From: Rubrivivax sp. | Lineage (GTDB): Bacteria; Pseudomonadota; Gammaproteobacteria; Burkholderiales; Burkholderiaceae_C | DNA: 44,092 nucleotides | Direction of reading: 5' to 3' | Assembly: GCA_024641945.1 (NCBI GenBank) | Contig: JAHECD010000026.1 | Location: forward strand, 1 to 44,092 | Shown: piece by piece, positions 6,972 to 17,278 of the stretch | How the letters are laid out: every line of letters begins with the position of its first letter | How positions within the stretch are numbered: the stretch's first letter is position 1 | Translations under genes and position numbers: made by a program | The notes under the pieces: generated by a model | The model's input: the letters and a program-made list of their open reading frames with translations, nothing else | Database searches by the model: none | Told to the model about the DNA's origin: nothing

Positions 6972-7379
6972 ATGAAAATCACCGTCGAGACCGTTGTCCG
7001 AGCACCGATTCAAGAGGTATGGCGTGCCTGGACAACCCCCAGCGACATCGTTCAATGGAATGCCGCTTCGGAGGACTGGCATACGACGAAGGCTTCTGTG
7101 GACCTTCGGGTCGGCGGCACCTTCTCGTCGCGAATGGAGGCGAAGGACGGCAGCATGGGCTTCGACTTCGCGGGGACCTACACCGAGGTGGCGGAACACC
7201 AACTTCTGGCATGCACGTTCGGAGACCGCACACTGCGCGTGGAGTTCGTCCCGGGGCCGGCCGGCGTCACCGTGCGCGAGACCTTCGACGCCGAGGACAC
7301 CCACTCGGTCGAGCAGCAGCAGCAAGGCTGGCAGGCGATCCTCGCCAGCTTCGCCCGGTATGTCGAGAGCAAGCGATGA
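6972..7379 (+). CDS. SRPBCC (AHSA1-type) protein
   Basis: This 135-residue START-like hydrophobic-pocket protein belongs to the AHSA1 branch of the SRPBCC superfamily. It starts MKITVETVVRAPIQEVWRAW and continues with TPSDIVQWN, the usual 'v.apie.VW.awt.pe...W' pattern. The middle has VDLRVGGTFSSRMEAKDGS, and the end GWQAILASFARYVES is the C-terminal pocket helix (normally 'GWq.iLd.l..yle'). A tract of four Gln precedes that helix and comes from a CAG repeat. The ATG is preceded by GGAG with good spacing. Such proteins bind small hydrophobic ligands and are often encoded beside ArsR regulators, but none is present here. Confidence 0.88.
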   Translation: MKITVETVVRAPIQEVWRAWTTPSDIVQWNAASEDWHTTKASVDLRVGGTFSSRMEAKDGSMGFDFAGTYTEVAEHQLLACTFGDRTLRVEFVPGPAGVTVRETFDAEDTHSVEQQQQGWQAILASFARYVESKR

Positions 7380-7434
7380 GCAACGGCTGACGCGTCGTGA
7401 AATGAAGCCGCAGCGGCGAGCAGCCGCTTCGGTG

Positions 7435-7450
7435 CGCCTGGCGCCAGGCG
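7435..7450. terminator. Perfect 16-base palindrome between convergent genes
   Basis: CGCCTGGCGCCAGGCG is perfectly self-complementary and lies 56 bases after the AHSA1-type gene and before the convergent secreted-protein gene. Its place suits a bidirectional terminator, but there is no flanking T run. The rest of the 7380-7615 interval holds no gene I can support. Confidence 0.35.
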
Positions 7451-7615
7451 TCGATCCGAACCGGGATGCCCCTTCACGGCGGGCCTGCGGCGCGAGGTCG
7501 CTGCTGGGGGGCCCCGCCGGGGTCCGTTCGACGCGCTGCTCACCCCGACCTCTGATTCAGGCGATTCGCCATCGTCGACACCCGCGCAGCGGGCGCGCCA
7601 CGCATGGGAATTCCA

Positions 7616-8173
7616 TCAAGGCGGACACGACAACAGGCCGCCCTGCAACGTGCAGAAGCCCTTGGGGCCGAGCAGCTGCGGGCCTGCACGCTGCAACCAC
7701 TTTCCGTCGTTCGTCCAGCAGCCCAAGGCGTCACAGGCCACGACCGCGGGCGCACCGCGCGCCGGCACGGGAGCGGGCAATGGCGTGGCCGTTGCAGGCA
7801 AGGGTGGCCGCAGCATGCCGCCCGGAACCGACACGAGCGGCGGCGCCAGGGGCGGCACGACCGACGGCACCGCGATCGGCGTCCGTGCCGTGCGCCCGGC
7901 CATGGTCGCCGATGCGCCGGCGGCCTCCCCCAGGCACTCGGCCGCCGCGCGGCGGCGCAAGGCCACCAGAAGCGCGTCGGGGACGGGTCGGTCGCGCGCC
8001 AGCGCCGCAGACGCAGCGCGCCGCGTCTCGAGCAGCGCAGACTCCTGGGCGGTCAGCGCCTGCAGCGCCGCCTGGCAACCGGTGGGCCATTCACCTTCCA
8101 CCGACGCTGTCTGCGCGGGTCCGCACAGCACGCCAGCGGCACAAGTGACGAGCAGACCAGGGATGCGATGCAT
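7616..8173 (-). CDS. Secreted protein of unknown function with C-terminal Cys motif
   Basis: This 185-residue protein is read from the ATG at 8173, which places a good signal peptide at the start (MHRIPGLLVTCAAGVLCGP, cleavage likely after AQT-A or near it). A helical region follows with CQAALQALTAQESALLETRR and a paired Cys in AAAECLGEA. A long Pro/Val/Ala-rich linker (about 100-145) comes next. The C-terminal module has four Cys in the pattern C-x4-CW...GP-x4-GPKGFCTLQGGLLSCP. I recognise this terminal pattern as recurrent in exported comamonad proteins of unknown function. It is probably periplasmic, with disulfides. Confidence 0.7.
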   Translation of the reverse strand: MHRIPGLLVTCAAGVLCGPAQTASVEGEWPTGCQAALQALTAQESALLETRRAASAALARDRPVPDALLVALRRRAAAECLGEAAGASATMAGRTARTPIAVPSVVPPLAPPLVSVPGGMLRPPLPATATPLPAPVPARGAPAVVACDALGCWTNDGKWLQRAGPQLLGPKGFCTLQGGLLSCPP

Positions 8174-8269
8174 CCCGGTCGGAGTCGGCACACCGGCGAC
8201 AAGTTCAATCGACCGGCCTGTGCCGCGCACCCTGGGCCGCCACGCGGTCGCACTGGCCCCGGACGCGCG

Positions 8270-11008
8270 TCAGCGTGCCGCCTCCAGGGCCGCATGGGCC
8301 GCGGCCAGCCGCGCCACCGGCACGCGGAACGGCGAGCAGCTCACGTAGTCCAGCCCGATGCGGTGGCAGAAGTCGATGCTCGCGGGGTCGCCGCCGTGCT
8401 CGCCGCAGATGCCCACCTGCAGGCCTGCGCGGCGCTGGCGGCCGAGCTTGACGGCGAGCGACATCAGGTAGCCCACGCCGCTCTGGTCGAGCGTGGCGAA
8501 CGGGTTGCGCAGCAGCACACCCTTGCTCAGGTATTCGGTGAGGAAACCCGTTTCGGCGTCGTCGCGCGAAATGCCGAACGTGGTCTGCGTCAGGTCGTTG
8601 GTGCCGAAGGAAAAGAATTCCGCGTACTCGGCGATGTGGTCCGCCACGATCGCCGCGCGGGGCACCTCGATCATCGTGCCGAACTCGTAGGACAGGCGCA
8701 TGCGCTGCTCCTTCAGCACCTTGCGTGCCTCGTCCTCGAGCACGTCGCGCTCGAGCTTGAGTTCGCTCGACACGGCCGCCAGCGGGATCATGATCTTCGG
8801 CTTGACCTTGACACCGGCCTTCACGCACGCACAGGCGGCCTCGAAGATCGCGCGCACCTGCATGCGCACGAGCGCGGGCATGTGGATGCCCAGGCGGACG
8901 CCGCGCAGGCCGAGCATCGGGTTCTGCTCGCGCAGCGCCTCCACCGCATCGAGCATCTCGTGTTTGGCCGCCAGCTGGGCGGCGAGCTCGCCCGCCTGCG
9001 TGCCACCGGCGTCGTCGTGCAGGCGCTGGCGCGTCTCGAGCTCGGTCACCGCCTTCTGCAGGTCGTCGTGGCTCGGCAGGAACTCGTGCAGCGGCGGGTC
9101 GATCAGGCGGATCGTGACGGGCTGCCCGTCCATCGCCCTGAACAGTCCCGCGAAATCCTCGCGCTGGAACGGCAGCAGGTGGGCCAGCGCCTCGTCGCGA
9201 ACGGCGTCGGTGCGCGCGAGGATCATGCGCTGCACATGCGGCAGGCGGTCGGTCTGGAAGAACATGTGCTCGGTGCGGCAAAGGCCGATGCCTTCGGCGC
9301 CGTAGGCGCGCGCGCGGCGCGCATCGTCGGGATAGTCGGCATTCGCCCAGACGCCCAGGCGGCGGAAACCGTCCGCCCATCCGAGCAGCTTGAGCAGGTG
9401 CGGGTCTTCGAAATCCGGGATCACCGTCTTCAGTTCGCCGGCGTAGACCTCGCCCGTCGTGCCGTCGATCGAGACGCTGTCGCCCTCGTCGAAGGTGCGT
9501 CCGCCCACCGTGAAGCGGCGTTTCTCCTCGTCCACCTCCATCGCCGCGACACCCACCACGGCGGGTTTGCCGAACTGGCGCGCGACCAGGGCCGCGTGGC
9601 TGGTGCGCCCGCCGCGGCTCGTGAGGATGCCGCGTGCGGCGAGCATGCCGTGCACGTCGTCGGGCTTGGTCTCGGGGCGCACCATGATGACGGCACGCTT
9701 GTCCTGCGCCGCCCAGCGCTCGGCGGTGTCGGCATCGAAGGCGAGCACGCCGCTGGCGGCGCCGGGCGAGACGTTCAGCCCGCTCGCGATGCGGTCGCCG
9801 CGCGCCTTGGCCGCAGCGCGGTCGGCCGGATCGAACTGCGGGTGCAGGAAGTAGTCGATGTGCTCGGGCTTGACACGCTGCACCGCCTCGGCGCGCGTGA
9901 TGAGGCGCTCGACCGCCAGCTCCACCGCGATGCGCACGGCCGCCTGCGCCGAGCGCTTGGCGTCGCGTGTCTGCAGCATCCACAGCTTGCCGCGCTCGAT
10001 CGTGAACTCGACGTCCTGCACTTCGCGGTAGTGCTTCTCGAGCTGGCGGCAGATGGTGGCGAACTGCCGGTAGATGGCCGGCATCTCTTTCTTCAGGTCC
10101 GAGATCGGCTTGGTCGCGCGCACGCCGGAGACCACGTCCTCGCCCTGCGCGTTGGTGAGGTAGTCGCCCTCGATCTCGCGCTCGCCCGTGGTCACGTTGC
10201 GCGTGGTCACGACGCCGGTGCCGGAGTCGTCGCCCATGTTGCCGAAGACCATCGTGACGATGTTGACCGCCGTGCCCAGGTCGTGCGCGATGCCGGCCGC
10301 ATTGCGATAGTCGATCGCACGTTTGCCGTTCCACGAGTCGAACACTGCGGCGGTGGCCAGGCGCAGCTGCTCCAGCGGGTCCGCCGGGAATTCGCGGCCC
10401 GAGCGCTGGCGCACGATGCGCTTGAAGGCCGTGGTCACCTCGCTCAACTCCTGCGCCGGCAGGTCGGCGTCGTTCGCGACCTTGCACTTGGTGCGCCGCC
10501 GCTCGAGTTCCTGCTCGAACGGCGCGTCGGGCAGGCCCAGCACCACGGTGCCGAACATCTGCACCAGCCGCCGGTAGGCGTCCTGCACGAAGCGCGGGTC
10601 GCCGGTGGAAGCAGCCAATCCCGCCGCCACCTCGTCGTTCAGCCCGATGTTGAGCACCGTGTCCATCATGCCGGGCATCGAGAATTTGGCGCCCGAGCGG
10701 CACGACACGAGCAGCGGATTCGCCGCGTCGCCGAGCCGGCGGCCGGCCTGCTTTTCCACCTTGCGCAGCGCGGCCACGACCTGCTTCCACATCGCATCGG
10801 GGAAGCCGCCCGCCGCCAGGTAGGCGTTGCAGGCGCGCGTGGTGATGACCAGCCCCGGCGGCACAGGCAGCCCCAGGCGGGTCATCTCGGCCAGGTTGGC
10901 GCCCTTGCCACCGAGCAGGTCGCGCATGTTCGCCCGCCCCTCGGCGAGCAGATAGACCCACTTCTGCGCGCGCACGGCGGCGCTGCGTTGTTTCTTGACG
11001 GTGACCAC
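8270..11008 (-). CDS. ppdK: Pyruvate, phosphate dikinase
   Basis: This 912-residue enzyme interconverts pyruvate + ATP + phosphate with phosphoenolpyruvate + AMP + pyrophosphate in the cytosol. The N-terminal ATP-grasp domain shows GGKGANLAEM (from about residue 33) and the downstream RSGAKFSMPGMMDTVLNIGL. The central swivelling domain carries the phosphorylated His at about residue 471 in SRGGRTSHAALVARQ. The C-terminal TIM barrel has RTEHMFF, FGTNDLTQ and the catalytic Cys at about 868 in ICGEHGGDP. The end DYVSCSPFRVPVARLAAA is diagnostic. I chose the GTG at 11008 because AAAGGGG precedes it by six bases; the in-frame ATG at 11122 would add unconserved residues. No PPDK regulatory protein gene is adjacent. 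Confidence 0.97.
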   Translation of the reverse strand: MVTVKKQRSAAVRAQKWVYLLAEGRANMRDLLGGKGANLAEMTRLGLPVPPGLVITTRACNAYLAAGGFPDAMWKQVVAALRKVEKQAGRRLGDAANPLLVSCRSGAKFSMPGMMDTVLNIGLNDEVAAGLAASTGDPRFVQDAYRRLVQMFGTVVLGLPDAPFEQELERRRTKCKVANDADLPAQELSEVTTAFKRIVRQRSGREFPADPLEQLRLATAAVFDSWNGKRAIDYRNAAGIAHDLGTAVNIVTMVFGNMGDDSGTGVVTTRNVTTGEREIEGDYLTNAQGEDVVSGVRATKPISDLKKEMPAIYRQFATICRQLEKHYREVQDVEFTIERGKLWMLQTRDAKRSAQAAVRIAVELAVERLITRAEAVQRVKPEHIDYFLHPQFDPADRAAAKARGDRIASGLNVSPGAASGVLAFDADTAERWAAQDKRAVIMVRPETKPDDVHGMLAARGILTSRGGRTSHAALVARQFGKPAVVGVAAMEVDEEKRRFTVGGRTFDEGDSVSIDGTTGEVYAGELKTVIPDFEDPHLLKLLGWADGFRRLGVWANADYPDDARRARAYGAEGIGLCRTEHMFFQTDRLPHVQRMILARTDAVRDEALAHLLPFQREDFAGLFRAMDGQPVTIRLIDPPLHEFLPSHDDLQKAVTELETRQRLHDDAGGTQAGELAAQLAAKHEMLDAVEALREQNPMLGLRGVRLGIHMPALVRMQVRAIFEAACACVKAGVKVKPKIMIPLAAVSSELKLERDVLEDEARKVLKEQRMRLSYEFGTMIEVPRAAIVADHIAEYAEFFSFGTNDLTQTTFGISRDDAETGFLTEYLSKGVLLRNPFATLDQSGVGYLMSLAVKLGRQRRAGLQVGICGEHGGDPASIDFCHRIGLDYVSCSPFRVPVARLAAAHAALEAAR

Positions 11009-11235
11009 GGCAAACCCCTTTGTCGACACGACGCCGGCGCGAAGTCGGCCGGTTCCTTGCGACGCCGGCACTGTCGGGATGCCGACCCGCTGGCGCCATG
11101 CTGCCGCCGGCGCGCCGCGCACTCCTTGACTTGCGTCACTCCGACGCCGCGTACGGGGCAGACGACGACGGAGAGGTTGGCCGCACGCGGCCGCGCCTGT
11201 CGATGCAGCGGTCGCGCAAGCGCCCGCCGACCGGA

Positions 11236-11589
11236 TCAGACCTTGTTGGACCGCTCGGTATCTTCGAAGTCGACCAGGGAGTGGTCCACGACCTCGGGCA
11301 ATTCGATCCAGTCGGACGGCGCCGGCGAACGCTGCTGCGCCGCGGCCGCGCGATGGCTCGGCTCGAGCGCTTGCTTCAGGTGCTCGTGCAGGTTCGTGGC
11401 CTGCTGCTGGGCCTGCACGAGCAGGCCCTCGGCGGTGGTGCGGGCCGCCTCGCTGCGTGCGAGCTGCCGGGTGAGCGTGCCGATCCTGGCGCCGTAGATG
11501 CGGCGGCAGGCCAGCACGGCCACGCCAGCCCCCGCCACAGCCGCGGCGCTGATCACGATCAGCAGGTAGTCGAACTGGAACCCGTCCAT
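11236..11589 (-). CDS. Small single-pass membrane protein with coiled-coil tail
   Basis: This is a 117-residue protein from the ATG at 11589; longer starts would put charged, low-complexity sequence before the helix. One N-terminal transmembrane helix (LLIVISAAAVAGAGVAVLACR) is followed by a helical, coiled-coil-like stretch (IGTLTRQLARSEAARTTAEGLLVQAQQQATNLHEHLKQAL), then an acidic tail ending DFEDTERSNKV. No family is recognised. It lies upstream of ppdK in the same direction, but 227 bases separate them, so cotranscription is doubtful. It could be an envelope scaffold-type protein; the function is unknown. Confidence 0.65.
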   Translation of the reverse strand: MDGFQFDYLLIVISAAAVAGAGVAVLACRRIYGARIGTLTRQLARSEAARTTAEGLLVQAQQQATNLHEHLKQALEPSHRAAAAQQRSPAPSDWIELPEVVDHSLVDFEDTERSNKV

Positions 11590-11618
11590 GGCGGTGGAAT
11601 CCTCGTCATCTTGGTCAA

Positions 11619-11650
11619 CCGGCCCCCGTGGCGCCCCGCCTGGGGGCCGG
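11619..11650. repeat. Strong GC hairpin in intergenic region
   Basis: CCGGCCCCC (11619-11627) and GGGGGCCGG (11642-11650) are perfect complements around a 14-base loop. The hairpin lies between the yciH gene and the membrane coiled-coil gene, both on the minus strand. It could act as a terminator for yciH transcripts or be a copy of the GC-rich intergenic repeats common in comamonads. No T run follows in either direction. Confidence 0.5.
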
Positions 11651-11792
11651 CGCCACACTTCGGCAGTTATGGGGCGCGCGATCCTAAGCGCGGGCGGGCC
11701 GTGCCTCGCACCCCCTGAATGAAGGGTCAGCGCCCGTGGACCGGAAAAATTCACGATTCACGCGCCATCCGCGCGTGGCTGACGCGGCCCGA

Positions 11793-12149
11793 TCAACCGC
11801 CGGCGCGCCGCGCGTCGAAGCCTTCGTTCCTCAGCCAGTCCACGGCACGCTCAGAGTGGTCGCCCTGCACCTCCAGCACGCCGTCCTTGACCGTGCCGCC
11901 GGCGCCACAGGCCGCACGCAGGCGCTTGCCCAGGGCCGCCAGCGCCTCGGCGTCGAGCGGGAGTCCGCGCACCAGCGTCACGGCCTTGCCGCCGCGCCCC
12001 TTGGTTTCGCGGCTCACGCGCACACGGCCGTCCCCGACGGCCGCCGTGGGCTTGCCGCAGAGGCAGTCGGCCACCGGGCGCCGGCATGCCGGGCACATGC
12101 GGCCGCTGTCGGTGGAGTACACGAGCCCGCCGTAACCTGTCTTTCGCAT
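11793..12149 (-). CDS. yciH: SUI1/YciH translation-initiation-factor-like protein
   Basis: This 118-residue protein has the SUI1 (eIF1-like) fold found in E. coli YciH, which affects initiation fidelity in vitro, although its cellular role is unclear. The start GYGGLVYSTDSG matches the family. The core has RVSRETKGRGGKAVTLVRGL and the C-terminal CGAGGTVKDGVLEVQGDH, the most conserved SUI1 segment. Between them is a Cys cluster (CPACRRPVADCLCGK), a likely zinc ribbon that E. coli YciH lacks. The helicase gene ends at 12176, and an in-frame ATG at 12179 overlaps that stop as ATGA. That start would add ten residues and imply translational coupling; the ATG at 12149 better fits the protein family. 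Confidence 0.88.
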   Translation of the reverse strand: MRKTGYGGLVYSTDSGRMCPACRRPVADCLCGKPTAAVGDGRVRVSRETKGRGGKAVTLVRGLPLDAEALAALGKRLRAACGAGGTVKDGVLEVQGDHSERAVDWLRNEGFDARRAGG

Positions 12150-12175
12150 GACCGGATTCTCGCCGCGCCGTGCGC

Positions 12176-14683
<2,508 letters not shown>

Positions 14684-14741
14684 CGAGGGCCATTCTCGGT
14701 GCACCGACCACGCGTGCCGGCGCGCCAGCGCAGAATGCGGG

Positions 14742-15602
14742 ATGAAAGCACCCAAGCGCCTGCAGTCCCTGCTCGAAGAAGGATTCATCGACAGCGTCGT
14801 ACGCCAGCTCATGAGCGGCAAGGAGGCGTCCGTCTTCGTCGTACGTTGCGGCGACGAGACCCGCTGCGCCAAGGTCTACAAGGACGCCACGCAGCGCAGC
14901 TTCCGGCAGGCGGTGGACTACACCGAGAACCGCAAGGTCAAGAACACCCGCCAGGCACGCGCGATGGCCAAGGGCACGCGCTTCGGCAAGCAGGCCACCG
15001 AGGCCGCGTGGCAGAGCGCCGAGGTCGATGCGCTGTACCGCCTCGCCGCCGCGGGCGTGAGGGTGCCGCGTCCATACAACTTCCACGACGGCGTGCTGCT
15101 GATGGAACTGGTGGCCGACGCGCACGGCGACGCCGCGCCACGACTGAACGATGTCGAGTTCACGCCCGAGCAGGCACGCCAGCACCATGACACCCTGTTG
15201 CGCGAGGTGGTGCGCATGCTTGGCGCAGGGGTCGTGCACGGCGACCTGTCGGAATTCAACATCCTGCTCGGGCACGACGGCGCTGCCGACGTGCCGGTGA
15301 TCATCGACCTGCCGCAGGCGGTGGACGCCGCCGGCAACAACCATGCGCAGCGCATGTTGCTGCGCGACGTGGGCAACCTGCGCGACTTCTTCGGCCGCTT
15401 TGCACCCGAGCTGCGGCAGACGCACTACGGCCCCGAGATCTGGGATCTGTTCCAGGGCGGACGCCTGCAGGTGGACAGCCCGCTCACGGGCCGGTTCGCA
15501 CGCAAGACCGGGCCGGTGGACCTGGGCGGCGTGCTGCGCGAGATCGACGACGCGAGTGCCGAAGAGGCCGCGCGGCGGCTCAGGATGCAGACGCCGCGCT
15601 GA
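14742..15602 (+). CDS. RIO-type serine/threonine protein kinase
   Basis: This is a 286-residue RIO1-like atypical kinase. The ATP-site Lys is Lys44 (RCAKVYK), preceded by the flexible loop MSGKEASVFVV. The catalytic loop is HGDLSEFNILL with His166 and catalytic Asp168. The metal-binding segment is VIIDLPQAVD with Asp189, replacing the DFG motif as in RIO kinases. RIO1 matures ribosomes in archaea and eukaryotes; bacterial homologues are little studied. The gene diverges from the helicase with only 58 bases between the starts, so both promoters share this space. It ends six bases from the convergent membrane/TIR-like gene. The ribosome binding site before the ATG is weak. Confidence 0.92.
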   Translation: MKAPKRLQSLLEEGFIDSVVRQLMSGKEASVFVVRCGDETRCAKVYKDATQRSFRQAVDYTENRKVKNTRQARAMAKGTRFGKQATEAAWQSAEVDALYRLAAAGVRVPRPYNFHDGVLLMELVADAHGDAAPRLNDVEFTPEQARQHHDTLLREVVRMLGAGVVHGDLSEFNILLGHDGAADVPVIIDLPQAVDAAGNNHAQRMLLRDVGNLRDFFGRFAPELRQTHYGPEIWDLFQGGRLQVDSPLTGRFARKTGPVDLGGVLREIDDASAEEAARRLRMQTPR

Positions 15603-15608
15603 GCGGCG

Positions 15609-17252
15609 TCAGCGGGGCGCCGGCGCCTGTGCCTGCGTCTTCAGGCCGTAGTCCGCCACGAGTGCGGCGAGTGCAGCCGACATCTTGCGCGCGAGCTCGT
15701 CCTGCCACGCCCCATCGACCGCACCGTACAGGATCACGCGCCGCGTCGCCAGGTCGATCGGGATGTCGCCCGCGTCGCGCGACAGGATCAGCACCGGCTT
15801 GGCCAGCGTGTGCGCGATGCCCAGTTCGTACAGCACGTTCGGATTGCGCCCGGTGATGTCGGCGATCACGAACTCCGCCGCGAGGATGCTCTGCCAGATG
15901 TCCTCGAGGATGTCGGTCGGTGTGAACAGGTCGTCGCCGCGCACCGCGCGCACACCCACCGCGCCACACGCCGTCGCGAGGATGCGGTGCACGTCGGGCG
16001 ACCAGACCTGACCGAACGGCATGACGATGAAACAGGACGCCGCCCGCTGCGCGGCCAGCGCGCGGGGCGGACCGTATAGCCGCTCGGGGCCCAGGAAGAG
16101 CACGTCCTGCTTCAGCCGCGCCGCCGAGCCGCGGAATTCCTCGACGAACGCGCCCAGCCCGGTGGACGCCAGGGCCTGCCGGATGCGCGCCGGCGCGGCA
16201 CGCCAGTCGTGCGATTCCAGGCGCGAGTCATGCACCTGCCGGACATATCCGCGCAGGTAGTCCACCGTATCGTCGAAACGGTCGGTGATCCAGACGAGGA
16301 TGACCACCAGCGAGATGACGAACAGCACGGAGAAGAAGGACTTCCAGACGGCGTCGACCGGCAGGAACCAGACCAGCGGCGACAACAGCACGGCGCCGAG
16401 CGACAGCAGGATCAGGACGCCCGACAAGCCGGATCGCTGGTGCCCGTTTTCGCCCACCTGCGCAGCCTTGGCGTCGGCACGAAGGTGGGCCTCCGGCATC
16501 ACCCACATGGTGGCCAGGATCAGCAGCTGGCCGAACATCCAGACCGCATCGATGACCGGTGGCAGCCCATCGGCCAATGGCAGGCTCTCGACGCTGTACG
16601 CCATGTCGCCGGCGATCAGGATCACAGTGCCCACGAGGGTCCACACCACGACCGCCGGCACCCGCAGCAGCATCGACAACAAGCCGGCCACCAGCACGGC
16701 GAATTCGAGTGCCGCCGTGACGGCGTTCAGGCGGTCGGCCGGCTGAGCCATCGCCTTGGCGTCGTGCCCCACGTAGAACGCCCAGAAGATCGTGCCGAGG
16801 CCGCCCATCAGCGCGGCGAAGACGAGGCCGGTGAAGGTCGACGGCCGCGCACGATGCCAGCGGTCGATGGCCAGGTAGCCCCACGCGCAAACCAGCGCGA
16901 AGACACTCGCGGCGTAGATCCCGTTGGCCAGCAGGTCGCAGGCGCCCTCGTCGAGCACGCGGCCGAAGACCGCGGCCGCTCCGCAGCCGTGGCCCTTGAC
17001 CGGGTAGCTGGCCCAGGACACCGCCAGCAGCAAGAACGCGATGCCGAGCATCACGAGAAAGGCCGGATACGGCCCGGACGCCTTTCGCGCCACGTAGAAG
17101 GCCACGCCACCGCTGACCGCGGCCGCAACGACCTGACCCCAGTAGTGCGCGTCGGCGCCGAAAAGCGCGGTGCCGAAGACGAGCCAGGTGGCGAGCCAGA
17201 GCACGAAGACGGCGGCCAGTGCCGCGACCTTCAGGACGGACGACCGGCGCAT
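15609..17252 (-). CDS. Ten-helix membrane sensor fused to a TIR-like (CFIVMPFG) domain
   Basis: This predicted 547-residue protein starts MRRSSVLKVAAL. Residues about 8-320 contain about ten hydrophobic helices, for example LVMLGIAFLLLAVSWASY, VVWTLVGTVILIAGDMAY and VLFVISLVVILVWI. The segment GDMAYSVESL...PPVIDAVWMFGQLLILA resembles the multi-helix sensor regions placed before GGDEF/EAL domains. A soluble linker (about 325-400) leads to a C-terminal Rossmann-like domain: CFIVMPFG from Cys407, then DILEDIWQSILAAEFVIADI and RNPNVLYELGIAHTLAKPVLIL. This pattern occurs in predicted nucleotide-binding TIR-like/nucleoside-deoxyribosyltransferase-like proteins, in which the YELG Glu is the candidate catalytic residue. 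The gene follows otnI by 26 bases. The function is unknown; ligand-gated nucleotide or NAD chemistry at the membrane is an inference. Confidence 0.85.
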   Translation of the reverse strand: MRRSSVLKVAALAAVFVLWLATWLVFGTALFGADAHYWGQVVAAAVSGGVAFYVARKASGPYPAFLVMLGIAFLLLAVSWASYPVKGHGCGAAAVFGRVLDEGACDLLANGIYAASVFALVCAWGYLAIDRWHRARPSTFTGLVFAALMGGLGTIFWAFYVGHDAKAMAQPADRLNAVTAALEFAVLVAGLLSMLLRVPAVVVWTLVGTVILIAGDMAYSVESLPLADGLPPVIDAVWMFGQLLILATMWVMPEAHLRADAKAAQVGENGHQRSGLSGVLILLSLGAVLLSPLVWFLPVDAVWKSFFSVLFVISLVVILVWITDRFDDTVDYLRGYVRQVHDSRLESHDWRAAPARIRQALASTGLGAFVEEFRGSAARLKQDVLFLGPERLYGPPRALAAQRAASCFIVMPFGQVWSPDVHRILATACGAVGVRAVRGDDLFTPTDILEDIWQSILAAEFVIADITGRNPNVLYELGIAHTLAKPVLILSRDAGDIPIDLATRRVILYGAVDGAWQDELARKMSAALAALVADYGLKTQAQAPAPR

Positions 17253-17278
17253 CGGCGACGTTCCAAGCGCCGCGGCGC

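Noticed and set aside
1..7400. A confirmed integron cassette array
   Set aside because: Gene content fits, but I could not find repeated RYYYAAC...GTTRRRY attC pairs between the genes and there is no integrase in the window. It is kept only as a hypothesis.
7604..11497. A very long open frame on the plus strand (about 1,300 codons) across the ppdK region
   Set aside because: It is antisense to a clearly conserved enzyme. Its translation is rich in Arg, Ala, His and Gly, as expected from the mirror frame of G+C-rich coding DNA, and shows no domain.
16021..16034. The CFIVMPFG protein as a standard TIR-domain or Thoeris-type defence gene
   Set aside because: The motif set is only TIR-like, no partner such as ThsA or an NLR-type ATPase is nearby, and the neighbours are metabolic. 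Defence is therefore not claimed.
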